Positions 1-10,939 are shown, numbered from the stretch's first letter. The stretch is 64,000 nt of DNA from Algoriphagus machipongonensis (GCF_000166275.1 NZ_CM001023.1:1615001-1679000), one strand, 5' to 3'. The notes: a model not told the origin generated them from the sequence alone. A program made the numbers and translations.

Positions 1-2214
<2,214 letters not shown>

Positions 2215-2246
2215 CTGTTTGTTACAGTTTCTGCCAAGACATGTTT

Positions 2247-2262
2247 CCCGATAACTATCGGG
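2247..2262. repeat. CCCGATA hairpin in the 23S-5S spacer
   Basis: CCCGATA-AC-TATCGGG, a 7-bp stem with a 2-base centre. Related palindromes recur at 2691-2710 and, degenerate, at 39863-39879, so this is probably one copy of a short dispersed palindromic repeat rather than only a processing signal. Confidence 0.6.
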
Positions 2263-2345
2263 ACTGAAGTACAAAGTACCAAGAAAGAACTTAAGATATT
2301 TACCTACTTAATGTAGGGTAGAATCAAGAGCAGAGAGACGAGAAA

Positions 2346-2362
2346 CAAGAGCATAACTCTTG
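2346..2362 (+). other. Hairpin in the 23S-5S spacer, possible rRNA processing stem
   Basis: CAAGAG-CATAA-CTCTTG lies just before the 5S gene. The wider stretch 2317-2395 is low in complexity (AAGAGCAGAGAGAC on the left, ATCTTGCCTCT on the right) and can extend the stem imperfectly. A role in 5S processing is inference; the same kind of degenerate purine/pyrimidine repeat is also common intergenic filler in this lineage. Confidence 0.35.
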
Positions 2363-2395
2363 GATCTAAGATCTGGTATCTTGCCTCTATAAGAT

Positions 2396-2506
2396 TTAGG
2401 CGGCCTAGCGCAGGGGTCCCACCTCTTCCCATCCCGAACAGAGAAGTTAAGCCCTGCCGCGCCGATGGTACTGGGGTTACACCCGGGAGAGTAGGTCGCC
2501 GCCACA
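2396..2506 (+). rRNA. 5S ribosomal RNA
   Basis: Conserved 5S core CCCATCCCGAACAGAGAAGTTAAGC is present at 2429-2453, with the loop E/helix IV region GCGCCGATGGTACTGGGG after it. The terminal helix pairs GGCGGC at 2399-2404 with GCCGCC at 2498-2503, which sets the ends to within a few bases. It follows 23S by about 180 bases, the normal 16S-23S-5S order; no tRNA lies in the spacer. Confidence 0.95.
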
Positions 2507-2512
2507 TTATTT

Positions 2513-2540
2513 AAGCCAGCTATAACAGCTGGCTTTTTTT
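2513..2540 (+). terminator. Intrinsic terminator of the rRNA operon
   Basis: AAGCCAGC-TATAACA-GCTGGCTT stem-loop followed directly by a run of eight T. It sits seven bases after the 5S gene. Confidence 0.92.
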
Positions 2541-2668
2541 TGTTAATCTCCTTCCTAGCATGTAGTGACCATGGCTGTTTCTGCCATAGCTTCGTAGGTG
2601 TAAAATTGAGATGGGGTCCAAGAAGAAACTTTTGGATGAAATCGAATGGATTCAGTGCCGAAAGCAAA

Positions 2669-2755
2669 GGGGTTACACCCGGGAGAGTCGCCCGCGATAA
2701 TTATCGGGGGCCGCCACATTATTCAAGCCAGCTATAACAGCTGGCTTTTTTTTGC
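2669..2755 (+). pseudogene. Partial duplicate of 5S 3' end plus terminator
   Basis: Bases 2669-2688 repeat the 5S bases 2473-2492 exactly (GGGGTTACACCCGGGAGAGT). From about 2709 the 5S terminal-helix strand, CACATTATT and the whole terminator are repeated almost perfectly. Between these blocks the normal few bases are replaced by a palindrome at 2691-2710. The 5' half of the 5S is absent, so no functional 5S can be made; the second terminator looks intact. Of the gene-free stretch 2507-2885, bases 2541-2668 hold nothing recognised. A small open frame over 2540-2737 is incidental. Confidence 0.8.
2691..2710. repeat. CCCG-ATAATTAT-CGGG-type palindrome inserted in the 5S duplicate
   Basis: CCCGCGATAATTATCGGGGG has a perfect inner palindrome CGATAATTATCG at 2695-2706 with G/C-rich flanks. 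It interrupts the duplicated 5S tail and resembles the hairpin at 2247-2262. Confidence 0.6.
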
Positions 2756-2803
2756 CTATTTTTTTACACTGCTTATTTATTTAATAAATAATTAGTTTAA
2801 ATG

Positions 2804-2817
2804 TTGACTTTTATCAT
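2804..2817 (+). promoter_or_regulatory. FNR/CRP-like box upstream of the cbb3 cluster
   Basis: TTGAC-TTTT-ATCAT matches the FNR consensus TTGAT-N4-ATCAA at eight of ten positions and keeps the TGA-N6-TCA core. Its centre (2810.5) lies 58.5 bases before the last base of the -7 box at 2862-2869, the same distance as for the hemN box. Fits oxygen-responsive activation from a class I-like position; inference. Confidence 0.6.
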
Positions 2818-2861
2818 GTTCTATGGTGGAATTCATCATGAGCTACTAAAACTTTCAGAAA

Positions 2862-2869
2862 TAGCTTTG
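2862..2869 (+). promoter_or_regulatory. -7 box (TAGCTTTG) of the cbb3/Usp promoter
   Basis: Exact match to the Bacteroidota -7 consensus TAnnTTTG, 17 bases before the ATG of the UspA-like gene. No good -33 TTTG is seen at the right distance, which suits an activator-dependent promoter. Confidence 0.6.
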
Positions 2870-2885
2870 GGGAAAGATTTTTACC

Positions 2886-3512
2886 ATGAACCCCAGACCT
2901 ATCCAAAAAACGTCATCTGACCTAATTGATTTAGATATCCATGGATATTCTAGCCATCGATTGGATCAAAGTTTTGACCCTAGAATGGGAGGAGTTAGAA
3001 GCCTAGAGGAAACAAATAATTGTAACCTTTTTGCCGTTAACCTAAATCAGGTGATGGATTGGCTACAAGATCATGATTTTCCGAAAGCTTTCGAAAAGGA
3101 ACCTTGCTCAATTCCCCTGTTATTGTTTGTGCCTAATTTTTCTACGAAACATTTGCTCTTTCATTATGATGGAACAACACAGTCTGCAAACCTAATTAAG
3201 GGCTTCTTACAACTATTTCAGAATAAAATATCCAAAAGTAAAGCCACTGTAATATCACCTAGTTTTATTCCAAAATCTCGATTGAAGGAAGAACAAGAAC
3301 TTATCGAAATGATATCTTCTGCCACTTCCGAAACAAGTTTCATCAAGCTCAATTTCTTAAAGATTGGAGATTTCTGGTCCTATGCCGTCAAGCATCAATG
3401 TACTTTGTTAGTAACTTCCAAAACCTATCAATTAGAACTCTCTAAAGTCTTGTTTAGCTTTTATGAAGGCTCTCTTTGGGATGATAACCTTTCGTTTTAC
3501 TTGGCTCAATAA
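2886..3512 (+). CDS. Probable UspA-like protein heading the cbb3 oxidase cluster
   Basis: A 208-residue cytoplasmic protein with no signal peptide or membrane segment. The stretch around residues 76-104 (LLFVPNFSTKHLLFHYDGT, then a helix) resembles the middle of tandem universal stress proteins of Bacteroidota, where an AYDGS-like turn starts the second domain. The glycine-rich ATP-binding motif G-x2-G-x9-G is not visible, so nucleotide binding is doubtful. It is the first gene after an FNR-like box and -7 box, 66 bases before ccoI, suggesting co-expression with cytochrome oxidase assembly. Family assignment is tentative; a lineage-specific protein of unknown function is the alternative. Confidence 0.5.
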   Translation: MNPRPIQKTSSDLIDLDIHGYSSHRLDQSFDPRMGGVRSLEETNNCNLFAVNLNQVMDWLQDHDFPKAFEKEPCSIPLLLFVPNFSTKHLLFHYDGTTQSANLIKGFLQLFQNKISKSKATVISPSFIPKSRLKEEQELIEMISSATSETSFIKLNFLKIGDFWSYAVKHQCTLLVTSKTYQLELSKVLFSFYEGSLWDDNLSFYLAQ

Positions 3513-3578
3513 CTAATGATAATTGTGATTATTAACCTGTTTTTTTGTACTTTATAATTGCAGTTTCATTTGAATAAT

Positions 3579-6005
3579 ATGAAATCTTCTTTAACACGTA
3601 ATTCTATTAAGAAATGCTTCCATTGTGGAGAGGCTTGCGAAGAATTTATCGTTTGGGATGAAAGGGATTTTTGTTGCCAAGGGTGCAAACTCGTTTATGA
3701 AGTTTTAGCAGAAAATGACCTTTGCAGTTACTATGACTTAGAACAGTTTCCAGGTGAATCCCAAAAGCTGAAAAATTCCAGAGTTAATAAATTTGATTAT
3801 TTGGATGATTTAGAAGTTCAAACTCAGCTCTTGGATTTTCAAAGTGAAAATGAAAACCATGTTACCTTTTTTATCCCCATCATTCATTGTGCTTCCTGCA
3901 TATGGCTCTTAGAAAACCTCTTTCAAATCCATAGCGGGGTTATTTCAAGTAGAGTAGATTTTATAAAGAAGAAGGTTCAAATTCGTTTTAACCCTAATAA
4001 AATCACCTTAAAAGAACTGGTTACTTCCTTATCTACTATAGGATACGAGCCTAAAATCAGTTTATCTGATCAAGGTGGTAATGCGAAACCAGTTATTGAT
4101 AAGAAGTTAATTTCTCAATTAGCAGTTGCTGGCTTCTGTTTTGGGAATATGATGCTATTTAGCCTGCCTGAATATTTTTCTGAAACACAGCTCCTTGGAG
4201 AGGGGTTTAGTAGTCTATTTAATTATTTGAACGTAGTCTTAGCTCTTCCTATAGTGTTCTATTCCGCTTTAAATTATTACCAATCTGCTTGGAATAGTTT
4301 AAAACAGAAAAAGATAAATATGGATGTGCCGATTGTCTTGGGCATTATTACATTATTTCTCTATTCCCTATGGGAGATTTTTGGGGCTGGAAATGCTGGT
4401 TATATGGATAGCCTAGGTGGACTTTTATTCTTCCTGCTCCTTGGTAAATTTTACCAACAAAAGACTTTTGCATCATTGGAGTTTGACAGAGACTTTAAGT
4501 CTTATTTTCCAATGGCTGTTACTCGATTGATAAAATCACAGGAGCAAGTAATACCCATTTCAAAATTGGAAGTGGGAGATGTAATTTTGATCAGAGATGA
4601 GGAGCTTATTCCTGCTGATGCAATATTACTAGATGATGCAGCAAGCATCGATTATAGTTTTGTGACAGGTGAAGAAATTCCCGTACCTAAAAGAAAAGGG
4701 GAGCTAATATATGCAGGAGGAAGACAAAAGGGAGAGCCTATCATGCTCACTATCCAAAAGTCACCTTCTCAAGGGTATTTAACCGACCTCTGGAATAACG
4801 AGGCCTTTGGAAAGGAAAAAGAAGGGAAACTTGAACCTTTAGCCAATAAGATCAGTGGAGTTTTTACCTGGGCTGTTTTATCGATCGCATTTCTTGCATT
4901 TGCATTTTGGGCGTCTCAAGAGCTATCTGTCGCAGTTAAAGTCTTTACTTCTGTTTTGATTGTCGCCTGTCCTTGTGCATTGGCTATGTCGACTCCTTTT
5001 ACTCTGGGTAATACTTTAAGGATTTTTGGCAAAGGGAAGCTATACCTTAAGAACGCTAGCGTTATCGAGCATTTAGCTATAGTGGATACTTTGGTTTTTG
5101 ACAAAACAGGAACCTTGACTTCTCCTTCCCAAGCTGTCATAAAATATCATGGTGAACCATTAACTGAAGAGACAAAATCTCTTTTGAAATCCATGGTATC
5201 CAGATCCTCTCATCCTTTAAGTAATCGAATAAATCACTGGCTTGGATCTCGCCCGATAGTACCAATCTCTAATTTTAAAGAAATTAAGGGATGCGGCCTC
5301 GAAGCAGAATACCAAGGTCAGCTGGTTAAAATAGGGTCACAGTCTTATACAGGAGCCCAAGATAAAGTTTATGTGGAAGATGGTAACCTAGTGTTTTTAG
5401 GAATAGGAGATCAAGTTTTGGGGTACTTACATATCCAATCAGGGCTTCGAGATCAATCTCCTGAGATGATTAAGAAACTGGCCGAACAATACGAAGTACA
5501 TTTATTGACAGGAGATCAAAGTCATGAGGAAGTGACTCTGCGAAAGAAGTTTGGAGATCAAATCACTTTTAAATTTAACCAAAGTCCACAAGACAAGCTT
5601 CAATACCTTCATGCATTAAATAAAAGAGGGAAACATACGCTAATGGTGGGAGATGGTCTCAATGATGCAGGAGCACTGCAGGAAAGTGAAGTGGGAATAG
5701 CAGTGACGGAGCATATTAGTCATTTTTCACCAGCCAGTGATGCCATCATAGATTCTTCAATGATTTCAAAAATTCCTGATTTTTTGGGTTTTGCGAAAGT
5801 GAATAGACGAATCATTGTGTTGAGTTTCATTCTGAGCTTTGCTTATAATTTGGTAGGTATTAGCCTAGCTGTTCAGGGAGTCTTAAGCCCAGTAATTTGT
5901 GCTATTCTAATGCCTTTAAGTAGTATATCAGTCGTGTTATTTACGAGCCTTGCCACCAATTTAATTGGGGTGAAAAGGGGGCTGATCAAACTAAACAAGA
6001 ACTAA
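3579..6005 (+). CDS. ccoI: CcoI/FixI copper-transporting P1B-type ATPase
   Basis: Moves copper across the inner membrane for assembly of the cbb3 oxidase. From the ATG at 3579 it is 808 residues. An N-terminal cysteine cluster (CFHCGEAC, then CCQGC, residues about 13-36) is typical of the FixI group. Next come an HMA-like metal site HCASC (Cys104, Cys107), membrane helices, the CPC metal-binding motif CPCAL near residue 463, the phosphorylation motif DKTGTLT near 508, and MVGDGLNDAGAL toward the end. An in-frame TTG at 3558 would add seven residues, but ATG is preferred. ccoS follows one base after the stop. Confidence 0.95.
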   Translation: MKSSLTRNSIKKCFHCGEACEEFIVWDERDFCCQGCKLVYEVLAENDLCSYYDLEQFPGESQKLKNSRVNKFDYLDDLEVQTQLLDFQSENENHVTFFIPIIHCASCIWLLENLFQIHSGVISSRVDFIKKKVQIRFNPNKITLKELVTSLSTIGYEPKISLSDQGGNAKPVIDKKLISQLAVAGFCFGNMMLFSLPEYFSETQLLGEGFSSLFNYLNVVLALPIVFYSALNYYQSAWNSLKQKKINMDVPIVLGIITLFLYSLWEIFGAGNAGYMDSLGGLLFFLLLGKFYQQKTFASLEFDRDFKSYFPMAVTRLIKSQEQVIPISKLEVGDVILIRDEELIPADAILLDDAASIDYSFVTGEEIPVPKRKGELIYAGGRQKGEPIMLTIQKSPSQGYLTDLWNNEAFGKEKEGKLEPLANKISGVFTWAVLSIAFLAFAFWASQELSVAVKVFTSVLIVACPCALAMSTPFTLGNTLRIFGKGKLYLKNASVIEHLAIVDTLVFDKTGTLTSPSQAVIKYHGEPLTEETKSLLKSMVSRSSHPLSNRINHWLGSRPIVPISNFKEIKGCGLEAEYQGQLVKIGSQSYTGAQDKVYVEDGNLVFLGIGDQVLGYLHIQSGLRDQSPEMIKKLAEQYEVHLLTGDQSHEEVTLRKKFGDQITFKFNQSPQDKLQYLHALNKRGKHTLMVGDGLNDAGALQESEVGIAVTEHISHFSPASDAIIDSSMISKIPDFLGFAKVNRRIIVLSFILSFAYNLVGISLAVQGVLSPVICAILMPLSSISVVLFTSLATNLIGVKRGLIKLNKN

Positions 6006-6006
6006 T

Positions 6007-6195
6007 ATGGAAGTGATTTTTCTATTGATCGGTGTCAGTTTGATCCTAGCAGGGACATTCTTATATCTATTTTTCAAAGCAATGAAAGATGGACAGTTTG
6101 ATGATGACTACACCCCTTCAGTGAGAATTTTATTTGATAGTAAACATAAAAAAGTGAAAAAAGATCAACCATCAAAACCTAATTCAAATGAATGA
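6007..6195 (+). CDS. ccoS: CcoS, cbb3 oxidase assembly protein
   Basis: A 62-residue single-pass membrane protein. One N-terminal helix (VIFLLIGVSLILAGTFLYLFF) is followed by the family signature GQFDD-Y-P--RILFD, then a lysine-rich tail. CcoS is needed for cofactor insertion into cbb3 oxidase. It lies between ccoI and ccoN as usual, starts one base after ccoI stops, and overlaps ccoNO by eight bases, so translation is probably coupled. Confidence 0.93.
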   Translation: MEVIFLLIGVSLILAGTFLYLFFKAMKDGQFDDDYTPSVRILFDSKHKKVKKDQPSKPNSNE

Positions 6196-8320
6196 TTCTA
6201 CTTTAGAAACGTTCCATTATGACAATAAAATTGTCAAGTATTTTGGAGCCGCCACCATTATCTGGGGGATCGTAGGAATGCTGGTAGGGATATTAGCTGC
6301 TACCCAGCTATTTTTACCTGAGGCGAATTTGGGGAATCCCTATACTACCTTTGGTAGAATAAGGCCCTTGCATACGAATGCAGTCATCTTTGCATTTGTT
6401 GGTAATGCCATTTTCGCAGGGGTTTATTATTCCATGCCCCGGTTATTAAAAACCCCAATGTGGAACAAAACCTTGAGTTGGTTCCATTTTTACGGATGGC
6501 AGTTAATTATTTTGGCAGCTGCTATTACCCTTCCTTTGGGATTAACTACATCCAAGGAATATGCTGAATTGGAATGGCCCATTGATATTGCCATTGCTTT
6601 AGTTTGGGTTGCTTTTGGTGCCAATATGATTGGTACTTTAATTAACCGAAGGGAGCGTCATATGTATGTGGCCATCTGGTTTTACATGGCCTCTTTCGTC
6701 ACCGTTGCTGTTTTACATATTTTCAACTCTCTAGCTTTACCAGTTGACTTCTTCAAAAGTTATTCTGCTTATGCAGGAGTTCAAGATGCTTTGGTACAAT
6801 GGTGGTATGGACACAATGCTGTCGCATTTTTCCTGACGACCCCATTCCTAGGATTGATGTATTACTTCCTTCCTAAGGCAGCTAACAGACCTGTTTATTC
6901 TTACAAGCTTTCCATTGTCCATTTCTGGTCTCTCATATTCATTTATATGTGGGCAGGACCTCACCATTTGCTTTACACTGCCTTGCCAGAATGGGCTCAG
7001 GTTTTGGGTACAGCCTTTTCCATTATGCTGATTGCACCCTCTTGGGGAGGTATGGTTAATGGTTTGTTGACGTTAAGAGGAGCTTGGGATAAGGTGAGTA
7101 ACGAACCAGTACTGAAGTTTATGGTTGTTGCTTTGACGGCCTATGGTATGGCCACATTTGAAGGCCCAATGCTTTCCCTTAAAAATGTCAATGCTATTGC
7201 TCACTATACAGATTGGATCGTAGCACACGTGCATATAGGTGGTTTAGGTTGGAATGGCTTCCTGACATTTGGTATGTTATACTGGATGTGGCCTAGATTG
7301 TTCAAAACAAAGATGTACTCGACCAAAATGGCAAATACGCACTTTTGGCTGGGAACCCTTGGTATTATTTTCTATGCCTTGCCGATGTATGTAGCTGCCT
7401 TGACTCAATTCTTAATGCTAAGAGAGTTTGATGAAATGGGTCGTTTGGCTTATGGAAATTTCCTTGAAACTGTAGTAGAGTTAGTTCCAATGTATATGCT
7501 GAGAGCACTAGGTGGAGTATTATACCTTAGTGGAGCTATCCTAATGGTTTATAATATGTGGATGACTGCTAAGCAAGGTGTTTTTCAGGAAACGGAAGAG
7601 GACGCTGCACCTGCTCTTGCCAAAAACTACAAGCCTGCTGGTGAATTCTGGCACAGAGCATGGGAAAGAAAACCAATTTTCTTTACAGTTTTAGCTACTG
7701 TTGCTATTGCAATTGGTGGAGCAATTGAAATTATCCCTACAATTCTTGTGAAATCAAATGTGCCTACAATTAGCTCTGTCAAACCCTATACTCCTTTGGA
7801 GTTAGAAGGCAGGGACCTTTACATTGCCAATGGTTGTGTGGGTTGCCATTCTCAAATGATTCGGCCTTTTAGATTTGAAACGGAACGCTATGGTGAATAT
7901 TCCAAAGCTGGAGAATTCGTGTATGACAGACCATTCCTTTGGGGCTCCAAAAGAACAGGCCCTGATTTACATAGGGTAGGAGGAAAATATCCTGATAGCT
8001 GGCATTACTTCCATATGGAGGATCCACGAAGTATGTCACCAGGTTCCTTGATGCCTCCATATCCTTGGTTGAAGACAAATGAGTTAGATTATTCAGATCT
8101 CCCTGCAAAAATAAGAACCCTCCAAAAGTTAGGGGTTCCTTATCCAGAAGGTTTTGATCAGCAAGCTACGGCAGATTTAGAGTCTCAGGCAGCTGTTATT
8201 ACAGCAAGCTTAAAAGATGCAGGCGTAGAAGTAATGCCAAATACTGAAATCGTGGCCTTGATCGCTTACTTACAAAGACTCGGTACTGATATTAAAGCCA
8301 CAGCCACCAATAACCCTTAA
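6188..8320 (+). CDS. ccoNO: CcoN-CcoO fusion, cbb3-type cytochrome c oxidase subunits I and II
   Basis: A 710-residue fusion of the catalytic haem-copper subunit and the mono-haem cytochrome c subunit. Residues 1-460 form CcoN, a many-helix domain with haem and copper ligand histidines in contexts such as HTNAVIFAF, WWYGHNAVAFF, GPHHLLY and HVHIGGLGWNG. A helix near 500-520 leads into CcoO with the haem c motif CVGCH near residue 548, conserved SQMIRPFR-E--RYGEYS, and a methionine-rich ligand region SMSPGSLMPPYPWL. Separate genes are usual in Proteobacteria; this fusion is known from Bacteroidota. It reduces oxygen with high affinity at the inner membrane. Confidence 0.96.
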   Translation: MNDSTLETFHYDNKIVKYFGAATIIWGIVGMLVGILAATQLFLPEANLGNPYTTFGRIRPLHTNAVIFAFVGNAIFAGVYYSMPRLLKTPMWNKTLSWFHFYGWQLIILAAAITLPLGLTTSKEYAELEWPIDIAIALVWVAFGANMIGTLINRRERHMYVAIWFYMASFVTVAVLHIFNSLALPVDFFKSYSAYAGVQDALVQWWYGHNAVAFFLTTPFLGLMYYFLPKAANRPVYSYKLSIVHFWSLIFIYMWAGPHHLLYTALPEWAQVLGTAFSIMLIAPSWGGMVNGLLTLRGAWDKVSNEPVLKFMVVALTAYGMATFEGPMLSLKNVNAIAHYTDWIVAHVHIGGLGWNGFLTFGMLYWMWPRLFKTKMYSTKMANTHFWLGTLGIIFYALPMYVAALTQFLMLREFDEMGRLAYGNFLETVVELVPMYMLRALGGVLYLSGAILMVYNMWMTAKQGVFQETEEDAAPALAKNYKPAGEFWHRAWERKPIFFTVLATVAIAIGGAIEIIPTILVKSNVPTISSVKPYTPLELEGRDLYIANGCVGCHSQMIRPFRFETERYGEYSKAGEFVYDRPFLWGSKRTGPDLHRVGGKYPDSWHYFHMEDPRSMSPGSLMPPYPWLKTNELDYSDLPAKIRTLQKLGVPYPEGFDQQATADLESQAAVITASLKDAGVEVMPNTEIVALIAYLQRLGTDIKATATNNP

Positions 8321-8330
8321 TTGAAAAGTC

Positions 8331-8513
8331 ATGTATAAAGAAGTTTTAAGATCCATAGAGAACATCGAAATCTATCCAGTGATTTCCTTGCTGATTTTTG
8401 TGATATTCTTTGTGATCATGTTTATCTGGGTATTAACAGTGCCCAAGAATTACATTGATCATATGAAGTCATTGCCAATGGAAGAGGATGAAATAACTAA
8501 GAAAGAGCCATGA
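8331..8513 (+). CDS. ccoQ: CcoQ-like small membrane protein
   Basis: A 60-residue protein with one transmembrane helix (about residues 17-38, ending WVLTVPKNYIDHM) and a charged tail. Size, topology and position between ccoO and ccoP fit CcoQ/FixQ, which stabilises the oxidase complex; sequence conservation in this family is weak. It starts ten bases after ccoNO and overlaps ccoP by four bases (ATGA). Confidence 0.8.
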   Translation: MYKEVLRSIENIEIYPVISLLIFVIFFVIMFIWVLTVPKNYIDHMKSLPMEEDEITKKEP

Positions 8514-9457
8514 AAAAGATACTAACCTTTATGATGGCATTTGTTAGCCTTTTGGGAACAAATGCTGTTTTCGCCCAATCTGAATCCAATTCCATGATGG
8601 CTAAATTGTCTGAAATGGATAGCAATCAGTTGACCGTGCTAATCATCATGGGTGTGATCCTTGGGATCATCGTATTATTGCTAATTCTCATCATTTACTT
8701 GATGTCATTTATTACGACAGTCTTTAGAAGAGAGAATCCGGCCATGGCGGCAGAACCAACATGGTGGGAGTCATTTAAAGAGAAGTTTATTACAGGGGAT
8801 GTTGAGGAAGAGGCAGTTGAAAAGAAAGAAATGTCCGATCACTCTTATGATGGGATTACGGAGTTGGATAATTTCATGCCCCCTTGGCTTCAATATGTGT
8901 TTTTGTTTACTGCCATCTTTGGGGTTGCTTACTTTATCAACTACTCTGTATTGGGCTATGGCAAAACAGGTATAGAAGAATATGAGGAGGAGCTTAGAAT
9001 TGAAGCAATTGCTTCTGAAGAACGAAAAGCAAATGCAGTTGCTGGTATCGACGAAACAACCGCCGTCTATGATGAATCTTCAGGTGCATTAGCTGTTGGT
9101 AAGTCAATTTTCGAAACCAATTGTGCTGCTTGTCATGCTGCTGATGGAGGAGGAGGAGTTGGTCCGAACCTCACAGATGAATATTGGATTCATGGAGGGA
9201 CTATCAAAGATTTATTCACAGTCATCAAATATGGCGTTGTGAGTAAAGGGATGGTTCCTTGGCAGGATCAGTTGAGCCCAGAAGAAATTCAAAATGTAGC
9301 CAGTTATATTTTGAGCTTAGAAGGGACTACACCTGCTAATCCAAAAGCTCCGCAAGGTGAAATTGTAGGTGCTTCATCAGAGGTAATACCAGCAGAAACA
9401 CCGGATAGCACTGCTGTCGACGGTCAGGCTGATACCTTATCAGTTGAATCAGAATGA
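8510..9457 (+). CDS. ccoP: CcoP, cbb3 oxidase cytochrome c subunit III (one haem site)
   Basis: A 315-residue membrane-anchored cytochrome c. A signal-like start (to about residue 23, ending FAQ) and a helix at about 40-72 precede a soluble linker, then the CcoP N-terminal domain with W-hG-eEyd-l-P-W-like order (ITELDNFMPPWLQYVF) and a second helix. The haem motif CAACH lies near residue 205, with a distal methionine in GMVPW. Only one CxxCH is present, where classical CcoP has two. After the domain comes an acidic, proline-rich tail of about 50 residues. Co-transcribed with ccoNO and ccoQ. Confidence 0.93.
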   Translation: MKKILTFMMAFVSLLGTNAVFAQSESNSMMAKLSEMDSNQLTVLIIMGVILGIIVLLLILIIYLMSFITTVFRRENPAMAAEPTWWESFKEKFITGDVEEEAVEKKEMSDHSYDGITELDNFMPPWLQYVFLFTAIFGVAYFINYSVLGYGKTGIEEYEEELRIEAIASEERKANAVAGIDETTAVYDESSGALAVGKSIFETNCAACHAADGGGGVGPNLTDEYWIHGGTIKDLFTVIKYGVVSKGMVPWQDQLSPEEIQNVASYILSLEGTTPANPKAPQGEIVGASSEVIPAETPDSTAVDGQADTLSVESE

Positions 9458-9466
9458 TTAACAATA

Positions 9467-9492
9467 GCTGGGAGAAGTTAACTTCTCCCAGC
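9467..9492. repeat. Perfect 26-bp palindrome between ccoP and ccoG
   Basis: Two 13-base arms meet with no spacer: GCTGGGAGAAGTT and its exact reverse complement. No T-run follows, so a plain intrinsic terminator is unlikely. It could stabilise the 3' end of the structural-gene mRNA, or be a leaky attenuator before ccoG. Confidence 0.8.
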
Positions 9493-9509
9493 ATAAATAT
9501 GCCTTAATT

Positions 9510-10925
9510 ATGGCCAAAAAAAATCCACATTTAAATCCGGAAAACTTCCGTGACTCTTTGGCAACTGTCCAAGATGATGGCAAGAGAAACTGGGTTTATC
9601 CCAAAAAGGTTAAAGGATTATTCTATAAATACAGAACTTACCTGTCTTGGTTACTTTTGGCGATTTTATTTGCAGGGCCATTTATTAAAGTGGATGGAAG
9701 GCCATGGCTCTTGTTCAATATATTTGAAAGAAAGTTTATCATTTTTGGAGCTGTTTTCTGGCCGCAGGATACTTATTTGCTAATCTTTCTTCTTTTGATT
9801 TTTTTCTTATTTGTCATTCTTTTCACCGTGGTTTTTGGTCGTGTCTTCTGTGGATGGGCTTGCCCGCAGACACTGTTTATGGAAATGGTTTTCCGTAAGA
9901 TTGAATATTGGATTGAAGGGGATGCCAATCAGCAGCGGGCACTAAACAATGCTCCTTGGAATTCAGAAAAGATTATTAAAAAGGGAGGTAAAACGCTGAT
10001 CTTTGCCTTGATCTCTTTGATGATTGGACATTTGGTGATGGCTTATTTGATAGGTGTGGACCAGGTGATAGAAGTAGTTACCCAGCCACCTTCAGCTCAT
10101 ATGGCCGGATTTATTGGTCTAATAGCTTTTTCGGGAATTTTCATGTTTGTGTTTTCTTGGTTTCGGGAGCAAGCTTGCTTGGTAGTTTGTCCTTATGGAA
10201 GACTTCAAGGGGTTTTATTGGATGATAATTCCATTAATGTAATGTATGATTTTGTGAGAGGAGAGCCTCGGGGACCCATTCGAAAAACCAAGTTAGAGGA
10301 AGAACCTAAAGGCGACTGTGTAGACTGCAATTTATGCGTTCAGGTATGTCCTACCGGTATAGATATCCGTAATGGCATTCAAATGGAATGTGTCAATTGT
10401 ACGGCTTGTATTGATGCATGTGATGAGGTGATGGAGAAAGTTGACAGACCTAAAGGCTTGATCCGATATGCTTCAAATAATAGTATAAAGAAAGGTTTTC
10501 AGAAATTGATTACAGGAAGGGTTAAAGCTTATTCTGTAATATTATTGATTTTAGTAGGAGCATTTATCGCTTTGATTTCTACCCGTGAGCCAATCAATGG
10601 AACTGTAACTAGATTTCCTGGTATGACTTTTCAAGAAAGGGAAGATGGTAGAGTTTCTAACTTGTATGAAATCACTTTGATAAATAAGACTTTTGAACCA
10701 CAAAAAGTGGTCCTCGAGCCACTTGCTGAAGGGATGGATTTAGAGGTTGTTGGAGATACTCACTGGACTCTAGAGCCTCAGTCAAAGTTTGAGGGAAGGT
10801 TTTTTCTAGTTAGAAATCAGAGTGATGTAAAAGTAAATCAAGAGGAGGTACATTTAAAATTGAGTGCAGAGGGAGAAGAGTATGGGGACATTAAAACTAA
10901 TTTCATGGCTCCAGTAAATAAATAG
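9510..10925 (+). CDS. ccoG: CcoG/FixG (RdxA), cbb3 oxidase accessory iron-sulfur protein
   Basis: A 471-residue membrane protein that in characterised bacteria reduces Cu(II) during cbb3 assembly. Several helices (about 35-55, 85-110, 160-185, 205-225) surround the conserved CGWACPQT motif near residue 114. A 4Fe-4S ferredoxin pair follows: CVDCNLCVQVCP near 270 and CVNCTACIDACDE near 298. The C-terminal third after a last helix near 345 is the immunoglobulin-like FixG domain. Begins 52 bases after ccoP, beyond a perfect palindrome; ccoH follows 14 bases later. Confidence 0.95.
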   Translation: MAKKNPHLNPENFRDSLATVQDDGKRNWVYPKKVKGLFYKYRTYLSWLLLAILFAGPFIKVDGRPWLLFNIFERKFIIFGAVFWPQDTYLLIFLLLIFFLFVILFTVVFGRVFCGWACPQTLFMEMVFRKIEYWIEGDANQQRALNNAPWNSEKIIKKGGKTLIFALISLMIGHLVMAYLIGVDQVIEVVTQPPSAHMAGFIGLIAFSGIFMFVFSWFREQACLVVCPYGRLQGVLLDDNSINVMYDFVRGEPRGPIRKTKLEEEPKGDCVDCNLCVQVCPTGIDIRNGIQMECVNCTACIDACDEVMEKVDRPKGLIRYASNNSIKKGFQKLITGRVKAYSVILLILVGAFIALISTREPINGTVTRFPGMTFQEREDGRVSNLYEITLINKTFEPQKVVLEPLAEGMDLEVVGDTHWTLEPQSKFEGRFFLVRNQSDVKVNQEEVHLKLSAEGEEYGDIKTNFMAPVNK

Positions 10926-10939
10926 CTAAAAGAATTGAT

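Noticed and set aside
2540..2737. 65-codon open frame between the two terminators
   Set aside because: It runs into the duplicated 5S tail, has no supporting motif and no promoter.
3501..3527. AT-rich imperfect inverted repeat before ccoI, considered as a second FNR site
   Set aside because: It lacks the TGA-N6-TCA core and is well explained by AT richness.
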